Origin: Paraescarpia echinospica | Lineage: Eukaryota > Annelida > Polychaeta > Sabellida > Siboglinidae | Direction: 5' to 3' | DNA length: 64,000 nt | Assembly (NCBI GenBank): GCA_020002185.1 | Contig: CM034533.1 | Location: 36,154,082 to 36,218,081, forward strand | Shown: piece by piece, positions 34,145 through 44,171 of the stretch | Layout of the letters: every line of letters begins with the position of its first letter | Position numbering within the stretch: the first letter of the stretch is position 1 | The notes under the pieces: generated by a model | Told to the model about the DNA's origin: nothing | Databases searched by the model: none | What the model saw: the letters and a program-made list of their open reading frames with translations, nothing else | Position numbers and translations under genes: made by a program

Positions 34145-35305
34145 CGTGTAGACGGGGCTATCAGCACGTCTACACGTCTACGTTTTTAACCCGGGATACG
34201 AGTCTACACGGTAACAAAATGCCGTGCTAAAATGCCGCGCTAAAAGTTAGCCCGGGCTAAGTTAGTCCCGCAATTGTAGGGCGCGGGTCAGGGCTCAGCA
34301 CACCGTTAGGTTTCCCATTGGCGATCATCTTAACGTTTCGTGTGATTATAAGAAAACGTGACCTACAAAGTTTCTTAAACTTCTCACCTGCTGTTATAAT
34401 CATCTCATTGACATGCTGATCGAGTTTAGTCAAAATATAATATTTCTAGCTCTCGTAAAATAGCTGAATGTGTGACACCCGTCAATATTTACGAATGGAT
34501 GCAGGCAGTAATCCGGCTAAAGGGTCAACTAGCCAAATTGCTGCCAAATACCCTTCAGCTACCAATGCACCATTTTACTATCAACGGCTTCTACAATCAC
34601 ACCGGAAAATCTGACTACTCAAATGCACTTATGTCAGAGTTGGTGAATTTTGTAAAAAGTCATTTCTCAAAAATAAATTGCATTTTTGTTTTAACCAAGC
34701 AGGAAGTCCAACAGTGTCCTGACCCCGCCAGGCTCAACAGCGCTCGTGTAGATGGATAACCCGGGTTATCTCGTAGTGTCTTGGCTCCACTGCATATGTC
34801 GCAGTGGTCGTTAATCCACTTCCGCTTTTACTTTACCGCGCCAAACACGAATAATCATTACAAATTCTATCCAAATTGAAAAATGAGTGGGAGAGAACTG
34901 AACCGGAGCAGCGATGAGAGCAAGTGCTTTTTTGGACATTTGGGGAGGGCGGATATTCAGGCTTGTCTCGATGAAAGTTACGCCATTGCCGCCGTCTGAA
35001 TGATTCAATTGCCGCAGTCGCGCTTTGTTTTGTAGTTCACACAGCTGCCGCCTACAATTCATCACTCGCGGGTGTGTTGTTAGACAATTTGTATTCCAGA
35101 AGGAGAATAAGTAACGCATCCTAGTGGCATTACAAAGCACAACTCACGTCGTACTGACCCCACTGCACCGAGATGCTTCGTGTGGACGCTACAGATTTAA
35201 CGTGGGTTAAATTACGCTTCGTGTAGACGCTACATAGGTTTAACCCGGGCTAAAATAGCCCGGGTTATCTTTAACCCCGGGTTAAATCGCCGTCCGTATA
35301 GACGC
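34145..35305. mobile_element. putative DNA transposon or MITE with GTCTACAC and CCCGGGTTA subterminal motifs
   Basis: Both ends carry clusters of GTGTAGAC/GTCTACAC (34146, 34168, 34202; 35221, with variants near 35180 and 35294) interleaved with palindromes centred on CCCGGG (34247-34260 TTAGCCCGGGCTAA; 35235-35286 three copies). A further GATAACCCGGGTTATC palindrome lies at 34755-34770. An Arg/Gln-rich open frame runs on the minus strand at 35140-34811. Terminal inverted repeats are imperfect and I could not fix a target-site duplication. A Harbinger-type element is a guess only. Confidence 0.5.
34380..34497 (+). repeat. dispersed repeat pair, member 2
   Basis: Matches 31098-31215 (ATGCTGATCGAGTTTAGTCA ... 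GTCAATATTTAC). It lies inside the putative DNA transposon, so it may be nested. Confidence 0.55.
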
Positions 35306-36907
35306 AGCTGATTAAATATACAAAAAGTAACATTAAGTGAGATTAGTGAAACACAAAAGAAATGTTTACGTGATTTTCAGTTGTGTGTATTGGTAGTACC
35401 CAGTACATTGTAAAAGCGAGGTTGTCTGTCCCCTTACAGGAATAATTCTCTCGCGTCAGGGGTGGTAATTATTGGCAGGAAGTTCGCTGCAATTGGTCTT
35501 GATAGTGAGGGAATTAAGTGAACGCGCCGAATATCAGAGAGAAATTGCGGTTAACCCCACATATCGCGGGTGCAACAGTCAAACTGCGAACACTGTTCGG
35601 GCTAATTAAAAGCAATTTAGCGGGCAGTGTACCTGTCAACATACTTATTTTACTATTAAGGACATTACATTAAAAATTATGAAAAGACAGCCTCTGTTTA
35701 AATTATCAGTGCATGATCAGACACGAACTTTTATTTTTATTAGCATCGCATCCACTGTATGTAAATAACACAGTGGAATTGATACTGACAGAAGTGTAGA
35801 CTCGGTCGTAGGGTTGACTCGTGTCGCACTCGCGTTGCCAGAGTTGTGATTTAATTAACATGGACTTAGTGAGTTATTACGTGGAACTTGAATCGAGCCT
35901 TTGATTTTGCGACACGATTGTGTTATTCGAGTTTGACACAGTCAGTGTGACAATTCTGTAGCACGTTTATCTGTTCAGCCGTCAACGGACATGATACATT
36001 CTTTGGGTTGAAATTAATAGTTTTGACTTGAAAGTCAATATTAATTCATCTGAATGTGTGTAACATTTCACTTTGGTTAATCGGTCAGTAGGACTCGCAG
36101 AGTTGTAAGCGGTACAAAACGTGGTCCGGCTCAACTAGTTGTGAAGCATCGAATGAGGCGTTTAGCTTTGAGCGGGTGTGGGAGGCGAGTCTCCCTCATC
36201 CCCGACTCCAGATATGTTATCTACAAAACTGGTGCATTTTGGTTCATTTGATACCCGCCTAACACGACTAGCGGCCGGCGTTTCAGACCATTTTGTCCTT
36301 TTGCAAAGGCCACGTGGCGATAAAAAACCGCTGTTTAGACAACATGGAGGTGCTTGTTATACACGCGGGCTACGCGGCATGGCTGTTTCGCGGCCGTATT
36401 AAATTTCTGTTATGCGATGTTAATAAGTTTTACGTATGGGCAACAGGGTTTCCGTGTCAATACATTCATATAAAATAATATAGTTTGCATATGATATCCT
36501 GTGGAAGGTAGGAAGTTAACCATGTCCCCCTGCATAGCGGGCACCCCTCGTACACGGCCAAAGGACCTTTGCAGAATGGGTTGCAGCTCAGATGGAGACT
36601 ACTGTTATATCCAAACGGTGTTTGGATTCACGTACAAACTCATTGACACGATATAGAGAGAGTTCTGGTAATGTTTGTACTTTGTAGCTGCCATGATGAG
36701 ATTTAATTTGGCTAATTTGATATTGTTTTTGGCATTGCTCAAACATATAAGAAGAAATGCATTATTGTCAAACACGTCATTTGACTTAATGAAGAGGGCC
36801 ATCTATAATCTGTTATGCTCTTTAAAGACTAAATACTGGCATTTGCATCAACGATGAAATAATGTATTGTATCTGATTAGTAATGACTTGAAGTCATGCA
36901 GTGCTGA
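35306..36907. other. unassigned stretch
   Basis: No gene recognised. Short frames near 36178-36478 have no known motif. Confidence 0.5.
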
Positions 36908-37324
36908 AAGTATACCCTCATGTACACTTTGCCCCCTCTCCCCACCTGTCACAAAGTGTACCCACATGTACACTTTGCCCCCTCTCCCCACCTATCACAA
37001 AGTATACCCATATGCACACTTTGCCCCCTCTCCCCACCTGTCACAAAGTGTACCCACATGTACAGTTTGCCCCCTCTCCCCACCTGTCACAAAGTGTACC
37101 CACGTGTACAGTTTGCCCCCCACCTCACCTGTCACAAAGAGTACCCATGTACAGTTTGCCCCCCACCCCACCTGTCACAAAGTGTACCCACATGTACAGT
37201 TTCCCCCTCTCCCCACCTGTCACAAAGTATACCCACATGTACAGTTTGCCCCCTCTCCCCACCTGTCGCAAAGTGTACCCATGTACAGTTTGCCCCCTCT
37301 CCCCACCTGTCACAAAGTGTACCC
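36908..37324. repeat. 46-bp minisatellite, about 9 units, each a hairpin
   Basis: Consensus unit: CAAAGTGTACCCACATGTAC then ACTTTGCCCCCTCTCCCCACCTGTCA. CAAAGTGTAC and GTACACTTTG form a 10-bp inverted repeat around CCACAT. In later units ACACTTTG becomes ACAGTTTG, and some units are shortened. All three plus frames stay open, giving spurious Cys/Pro-rich proteins. Confidence 0.95.
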
Positions 37325-37329
37325 AAAAA

Positions 37330-39174
37330 ATTGCTAAGTGCGTTTTTCAGGCAAAGTATTAATATTTCAATCGATTTAATACGCGAAAGCAATGTACCCA
37401 AGCGACAAAGCTATCATTGATACGATGTAGGCCTAATGTCTTCATCGCATCAACATTGGATGGTTTGCTGGCCTGATGTAATGTTGTCCACTTTTGTCCC
37501 GCTGTGCGTTTTGCACTTCATTTGTCACTACGCAATGACAGTTATGGGGATGAGTCAAAACCTTCGTGTTTCAACTTTAATTTGCTGCAGAGTTGTATCA
37601 CGTTTGGGGATTTCTTAACCCGTTTTGTTATTTCATATGTGGTACTCGGTGCTTAATTAATAATCTTTACTCTCGTGCTACAATCCACACAAGCCAGATT
37701 CAAAGAATGTCCGTAGCAGTCGGCCTAACAACACAAGCGGTGTGGGCCTAGTAATAGCTGAACGAATTGTCGGCTTACGGTCATCTGTAATAGTTTGTAA
37801 TTCAAGTCACTGCAAATGATGGGAATCACATAAAACGGCCTGTTTTGTGGTGAGCCATTGTTTCTTTTCTAAGTCATCGAGGCCGGTTACCAGGGCATCG
37901 CGGCAAATGGTCGCGTGGTCGTTGCCAAATAAGAGCCCTGGGAATAACTGTTCCAGCCATAGCCAATGCGGCCGGTGCGGTTACTACGTTCCAGTGACAT
38001 TCCTATTGCGATCGAGTGCCACAGTGTACCAGGCTAAAAAACATGTCTACATCAAACGAAATCAGCTAAATCGTGTTGATAATCTGCCTAGCTTCAAGCG
38101 TACATGTTCTTTTCGATCAATATAAGTGTGCCGTTCGATGTCATGCTTGCGTGGTGAACACAAAATGTTGTACTGCAGTCGCAGACACGGTTTTTCTATT
38201 TGAAGCAGATCCATGTTAAAACTGGATACATTCGATCCGAAACCCAAAGGAATCCGTCTTGTATTATTAGTATACGGGATATCTGGACGACGCTGCGTGT
38301 TTTTGCTGACTGCATAGGTCTGTACAGCTACAGTTGCTGGACATGACATTGTACACAAACGAGACCGTGTCGTTGTGGCAGGCCGCGGCGAATTCAATAA
38401 TTACTAAATTACGTATGATGATTGGGTTGTTTTGTGGCGGTGCAGCCATCGCATAACATAACAGCATTCTCACAGCAGACGCCCTGCAGATGTGTTGACT
38501 CGAGTGGTTTGGTCTGACCCGAGTCGCCAATGTTAAAAATATTATGTCAGTTCCTCATTTATTAAAATATATTTATATATTGTTTTAGTACTAGAATAAA
38601 AACTGTGCATGTCTATTTAAAGCCAACCAAAATGCGTTTCATAATCCCTAAACAGTGTTCACAATTTGAAGGTTAGGCCCGTGAAATGTTCCAACTATAA
38701 ACAAAACATTCAGTTTGTAAACACCCGCTATTAGAATTTATTGCTTTGAAATTGGCTAACGCTCCTAAGAATCTGATTAGGTGAACTTCCGGCTAATAAT
38801 GACCCAACACACTAATTATCATGGAACATCTCATGAAGTATATAATTCTTTGGGAATGTATAAAGCCACAACTCGCTTACAGTGCACACACAGATAACCC
38901 ATTATAGGTATTGTTATCGCACATACCAGCCAACTACAAAATACCAAGTTGCACAAGGAATCCACGGAATGATAAGGGAAGGCTTCATATCCTGGCACAT
39001 CCGCCGGTACTACGCCCTTCCGCCAATGGCATTCTACAATACATCTGTCGACGCATTAGGCAATTACACATAATCCGTTTCTGCGGCATTCACGCGAATT
39101 ACGGGAATCGAAGCACGGCAATCTCCGTTCTACCACGGATGAATAATGAGGTCATCAGCAAACAGAGCAGACTC
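37330..39174. other. unassigned stretch
   Basis: No gene recognised. Short frames at 37847-38125 (+) and 38062-38530 (-) lack known motifs. Confidence 0.5.
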
Positions 39175-39937
39175 AACCTCAACAGTATCAACATACACAC
39201 CATCAACCTACAGAGTATCAACCGATACTTCATCAACAAGATTCAACCTACAGAGTATCAATCTAGCAAGCATCAACATAGCCTATATCAACCGAGACAC
39301 CATCAACTTATCAAACATCAACCTAGCGAGCATAAACCCAGCTAGCATCAACCGAACCAACATCAACCTAGCCAGCATCAATCTAATAAACATCAACCTA
39401 GCCAGCATCAACCTAGCTAGCATCAACATAACCAGCATCAACCTAGCCAACATCAACCTAGCCAGCATCAACCTAACAAACATCAACCTAGCCAGTACCA
39501 ACCTAACTAGCATCAATCTAGTCAGCGTCAACCAATATATCGTCAACCGAGAGAATATCAACTGAGTCAGCATCAACCTAGCCATCAATCAACCAAGCAA
39601 ACATCAACCTAGCGAGCCTCAACCTAGCCAGCATCAACCAAACAAACATCAACCTAGCCAGCATCAACCTAGCTAGCATCAACTTATAGCTAGCATCAAA
39701 CTATAACCAGCATCAACCTTGCCAGCATCAACCTAGTAAGCACTAACCTTGCCAGTATCAACCTTGCCAGCACCAAGCTTGCCAGCATCACCCCAGCCAG
39801 CACAACCCTAGCCTGCATCAACCTTGCCAGCATCAATCTTTCCCGCATCAATCTAGCCAGCATCAACTTTGCCAGCATTAACCTTGCCAGCATCACCCTA
39901 GCCAGCATCAACTTAGCCAGCATCACTCTAGCATGCA
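39175..39937. repeat. degenerate 15-bp minisatellite (CATCAACCTAGCCAG)n
   Basis: About 50 diverged units. Because the period is a multiple of three, a frame at 39146-39565 (+) reads (INLAS)n-like pentapeptides and the minus strand reads (MLARL)n. No sign of a real gene such as a signal, splice sites or a non-repeat domain. Confidence 0.93.
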
Positions 39938-40045
39938 GCAAACACATCGTTGATTCGTGAAGACTGTCTGTATCTTTAAGCCAAGCCACAAGTATAAGGA
40001 GTAGATTGATATACGAATATCACAAGATATTTAACTGCCAAGTCG

Positions 40046-40538
40046 CTGTTTGTGCAGCAGCTCAGCAGCAACAGCTGGAGTAGTAGCAGCAGCTCAGCAG
40101 CAACAGCTGGAGTAGTAGCAGCAGTAACAGCTGGAGTAGTAGCAGCAGTAACAGCTGGAGTAGTAGCAGCAGCAACAGCTGGAGTAGTAGCAGCAGCAAC
40201 AGCTGGAGTAGTAGCAGCAGTAACAGCTGGAGTAGTAGCAGCAGCAACAGCTGGAGTAGTAGCAGCAGTAACAGCTGGAGTAGTAGCAGCAGTAACAGCT
40301 GGAGTAGTAGCAGCAGTAACAGCTGGAGTAGTAGCAGCAGTAACAGCTGGAGTAGTAGCAGCAGCAACAGCTGGAGTAGTAGCAGCAGTAACAGCTGGAG
40401 TAGTAGCAGCAGTAACAGCTGGAGTAGTAGCAGCAGTAACAGCTGGAGTAGTAGCAGCAGTAACAGCTGGAGTAGTAGCAGCAGTAACAGCTGGAGTAGT
40501 AGCAGCAGTAACAGCTGGAGTAGTAGCAGCAGTAACAA
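40046..40538. repeat. 24-bp minisatellite (GTAGTAGCAGCAGTAACAGCTGGA)n, about 20 units
   Basis: Highly homogeneous; units differ mainly at one T/C position (AGTAACAG or AGCAACAG). Every unit holds a CAGCTG palindrome. Frames across it encode (VVAAVTAG)n on the plus strand and poly-Leu or (TTPAVTAA)n on the minus strand. Confidence 0.97.
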
Positions 40539-40540
40539 TT

Positions 40541-41460
40541 GATACCGGCAACAATACTAAAACAGCTAGAAAAATAAACATACCAACAATAACTGGCAAT
40601 AATAATAATAGTAATGATAATAACAATACAGATATTAATAAACAACAGTTACAACAAAATCGTAAGCGTACCGTTTTACAATGATTGCACTGGGAGCACA
40701 GTAAATCAGGCAGGTATACGCCAACCCAAAACCACATACGAATGATTTAAGTAGTACTGTGCGGTGAGATGAAAAACAAGAGAGGATGAATGGAAATTAA
40801 AGGGCCTCGGTTGCTATAAAACCGTCCTGAAAACAACGTAATCTCGCAATAACGCACACACCGCCAGTGACATCAACAACAAGAATAGATGGTTTACTTA
40901 AGAGTACGTAAATACCTTGTTTATGACGCGCTAGCTGTGACAGGACATTGCTCTAATCCTGGTTATTCTCGATGCGAGAGACTAGCACGACTACGGACGT
41001 AGTTAGGACGCCACAGCCGATCATCGAGGCCGCGTTGTCCCGATGGGGACACGTTAGTATAATTCCAACCATTAATGCGGCCACCGATATATGTCTACTG
41101 ACTGCGGCGATACAGGGCGACTGCCCTCACCTCGCCGCCCAGACAACGTGTAACAGATTACAACAGCTGCCCCGAGAGACGGCCTTCCGATAACACGGGA
41201 TAGCTCGCAGGAGCAACCAGTGACCGCTTTCGTGTTCCCCCTTGACCCGCCTCAGCTGCGCCCACGAATCGCCACAAGAATAGTCGGACCATCTCTGTCG
41301 GGCCATGTCAAAAGATGGTACTTAAGATACAACGCGTGCCTGTTTTTATCGTCTGTCGCATTTCTGGCGTAGCTAATGTCGTTCGACAGACATCGCGTAA
41401 ATCCCGCGAAAACGCTGATTATTTAAATTGCAATTAATCAACAACCATTCTAGACGAATC
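40541..41460. other. unassigned stretch
   Basis: Starts with an AAT/AAC-rich tail (40550-40660). No gene recognised. Confidence 0.5.
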
Positions 41461-41665
41461 AATACATGGTATTTTGTTACTGACGTTGTTGGGTCTTTTG
41501 GCTTAGGAGCAAATCTTGATTACGTTATAACTGTCATGATACTGTGTCCGGGGTTCAATAAATCGTCCATGGTGATGGTGAGTGCATATCTAACCGTAGC
41601 CGATTTATACATTTATACTTACGGGTTCGTTATCACCTTTCATAGATCGACTGAGAACTGTCAAG
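41461..41665 (+). pseudogene. possible GPCR TM1-TM2 fragment
   Basis: Within a 96-aa frame (41428-41718), VVGSFGLGANLDYVITVMI resembles a class A TM1 (GxxGN region), and NKSSMVMVSAYLTVADLY resembles intracellular loop 1 plus TM2 with the LxxxD motif. No following exon with TM3 was found. It could be an exon of a real receptor or a chance match. Confidence 0.3.
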
Positions 41666-41854
41666 GGACGCACTTACGAACGCAGAACCACGGACCTCTT
41701 CAAGAATACAGACGCTAGTGTCGTAATTTCCGAATCATAGACGCCATTAGGGCGTACCAACTGTTGAGAGATTGCTATAAATAAGAGAGAGGTCAAACTG
41801 GACGCGTCAGAAAGGTCTGTCTATAGTGGGGTGTGTGTATCTGGCCGGTGAGCA

Positions 41855-41883
41855 AGTATATATATATATATATATATATATAT

Positions 41884-41919
<36 letters not shown>
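41855..41919. repeat. (TA)n microsatellite
   Basis: Two TA runs separated by CAAA. Confidence 0.95.
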
Positions 41920-41921
<2 letters not shown>

Positions 41922-41923
41922 TA

Positions 41924-42100
41924 CAGTAGAACTCGCTTTACGGTCACCTCAGTAATTCAGCCACTTCACAATTAAAGTCTCCCTTGGGCAGTCCCAAATT
42001 ACTTTCGTAACAGAAAATTAGCCCCGCTCATACGGTCACCTCGCTATTCCGGTCACTTTTGCCCAGTTCCGAGGGTGACCTTAAAAGTGAGGTTTCATTG
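41924..42100. mobile_element. 177-bp MITE, Tc1/mariner-pogo-like
   Basis: Flanked by TA dinucleotides (41922-41923 and 42101-42102). The left end CAGTAGAACTCGCTTTACGG then TCACC and the right end, read in reverse, CAATGAAACCTCACTTTTAA then GGTCACC form imperfect terminal inverted repeats of about 27 bp. Internal TTCCGGTCACTTTTGCCCAG is of the kind seen in Tigger/pogo-related MITEs. No ORF. Confidence 0.75.
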
Positions 42101-42139
42101 TACTATAAAGGGCGTTTAAAACTAATATTTTTAACACGA

Positions 42140-42232
42140 TTTACCACCCAGAGCAAACATCTCCGATTGCAAGTGGCTTATTGAGGGTCCAACATTGTTT
42201 ATGTCTATGTGTACCACGCCCTTCTGAGGTTG
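42140..42232 (-). mobile_element. CR1-like 3'-end remnant at the root of a minisatellite
   Basis: The reverse complement reads CTCAGAAGGGCGTGGTACAC then ATAGACATAAACAATGTTGG then ACCCTCAATAAGCC. This aligns base by base with the end of copy C (CTCAGAAAAGCGGGATACAC, ATAAATAAAAGGGTTGG, ATTCTCGATAAGCC). The remnant joins the 24-bp array directly. Confidence 0.75.
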
Positions 42233-42478
42233 TTGTACCCCGCCCATCTGAGGTTGTTGTACCCCGCCCTTCTGAGGTTGTTGTACCCCGCCCTTCTGAG
42301 GTTGTTGTACCCCGCCCTTCTGAGGTTGTTGTACCCCGCCCTTCTGAGGCTGTTGTACCCCGCCCTTCTGAGGTTGTTGTACCCCGCCCTTCTGAGGTTG
42401 TTGTACCCCGCCCTTCTGAGGTTGTTGTACCCCGCCCTTCTGAGGCTGTTGTACCCCGCCCTTCTGAGGTTGTTGTTT
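42206..42478 (-). repeat. 24-bp minisatellite derived from the CR1-like C-terminal codons, 11 units
   Basis: Consensus on the plus strand CGCCCTTCTGAGGTTGTTGT then ACCC. On the minus strand, in the LINE frame, each unit reads NNLRRAGY. Copy A ends its ORF in TYLRRAGYM and copy C in TYLRKAGYT. Confidence 0.9.
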
Positions 42479-42540
42479 TACGTACATGTCCAGATGTTGT
42501 TACGAAGTGTGTTCGAATGTAAAGAATCAACATCGCTGTC

Positions 42541-42912
42541 TTGACTACCTCTACCACCACCACCACCATCACCACCACCATCGTCATTGCCACCACCACC
42601 ACCGCCGCCATCGACATCGCCATCACCACCGCTACCACCGCCACCGCCATCACTGCCGCCATCGCCGCCGCCGCCGCCACCGCCGCCACCGCCACCGCCA
42701 CCGCCACCACCGCCACCGCCACCGCCGCCGCCGCCACCGCCACCGCCGCCATCGCTATCATCACCACCACCACCGCCACCACCGTTACTACCACCGCCGC
42801 CACCGCCGCCACCGCCACCGCCGCCGCCGCCACCGCCGCCACCGCCGCCAAAGCCGCCACCGCCGCCATCGCCGCCACCGCCACCGCCGCCACCGCCACT
42901 TCCACCACCACT
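42541..42912. repeat. CCACCGCCG trinucleotide-type tract
   Basis: Imperfect (CCN)n with CCACCG, CCGCCG and CATCGC units. All six frames are long and homopolymer-like (Pro, His, Thr/Ala, Gly, Ala/Val); none is credible as a gene. Confidence 0.95.
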
Positions 42913-42929
42913 GCCGCTTTGGAGCAAAA

Positions 42930-44171
42930 CACCTGTGTGGCCTGTTGAGAGTTACATAACAAACATCACTGCTCAGCACACGCCAGATGTACTAGCAATA
43001 AAACATATAGGATGATTAGCTTGGATCCCAAAAGATCCGTATAGATCCTGAGTCTCCGCCAAGCTTAAGAAACAGCCGTCAAATCAGAAGCTTCAATGCA
43101 ATATACAACGAGATTGCGCTGGTGTCAACGTTCAGTCCATGTCAATGCGTTCCTGCGGTGCTTCGCTGTGACGTTTAGTAAACAGTCGGCTCTCTTCGCC
43201 AAAGGTTCTTGTTAGGAATCTGTTTGGTTCTATTTTGTCCTTGAATGAAAACACAACAAAAATAGGTTACTGAAAAAATCTGACGTCCCAGTCAAGAGCA
43301 CAGTAGATGGCAGTTATTTATACCTCGAGAAACATAATTGTTTAAAAATATAATATTCTTAATACTAGAATAATTATGTTGCAGATATGGTTCCCGCTAA
43401 AGTATGTTTAACAAGCCAACGATAGTGTTGGTAGTTCGAACATTTCGACGCGAATTGTTGAAATTATAAACGAAACATTCAGATATAAACAATCTGCGGA
43501 TTGAATAATCACTAGGATCGTTGACGTTCGATGCGCTCGCAATGTTCCTAAAGTCAACTGGTAACTGATTCAGCTAACGTCTTGGTAATACTTACCATCA
43601 CTGCTGCATCAAAGTAACGGAACTAACTTTTAACTTCCCTTTAACAAGATACTGAGAAGATGCATTCGTACTAAAGACATTTGCAAATAATGAACAAAAA
43701 CAGTTGTCCTCCGGCAATCCATGTTGTTCCTTTGATATAACCACAATATTTTATATTTGTCTATATACACATACATACATACATACATACATGCATTTAC
43801 AACATTGCGAACAAAATTAACTTTATTAATACAAAATAAGCTTGATTAATTAAACACGATATTGAGATAATTCTAGACTAGACATTATACATTATGTTGT
43901 CTAATTATGCCCACATTTTATTAAGGTTAAACTTCGTCAACGTTCAATGTCATTATCTACACACTTTCGTATATGTGTTTCACCCGGAAGTAAAGAAGTT
44001 ACCAAAAAGTATTTCCAATAATCTATTTTCGCTTGTCTCGTCTTAGAACCATTTCGAAAAAACTAATCTATTTAGTATTTAACATAACTCGCTTGCTAAA
44101 AGCAATTTCCGTAGCGATAGTCAAAACGGAAGGAAAGCGAACAACAAACTCCGTGTGGTTTGTATGTTGTC
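42930..44171. other. unassigned stretch
   Basis: AT-rich. A short (CATA)n lies at 43769-43795. No gene recognised. Confidence 0.5.

Noticed and set aside
36867..37420. Three Cys/Pro-rich frames of 153-166 codons that look like a secreted repeat protein
   Set aside because: All three plus frames are open across the 46-bp array; no signal peptide or unique flanking domain.
40052..40737. Ala/Val, poly-Leu and Thr/Pro frames of 158-253 codons
   Set aside because: A 24-bp period is divisible by three, so all frames stay open; satellite, not gene.
42206..42478. CRISPR-like regular repeat
   Set aside because: No spacers; the array is explained by amplification of CR1-like C-terminal sequence.
42478..43015. 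Proline-rich, glycine-rich and polyhistidine frames
   Set aside because: CCN trinucleotide tract, open in all frames.
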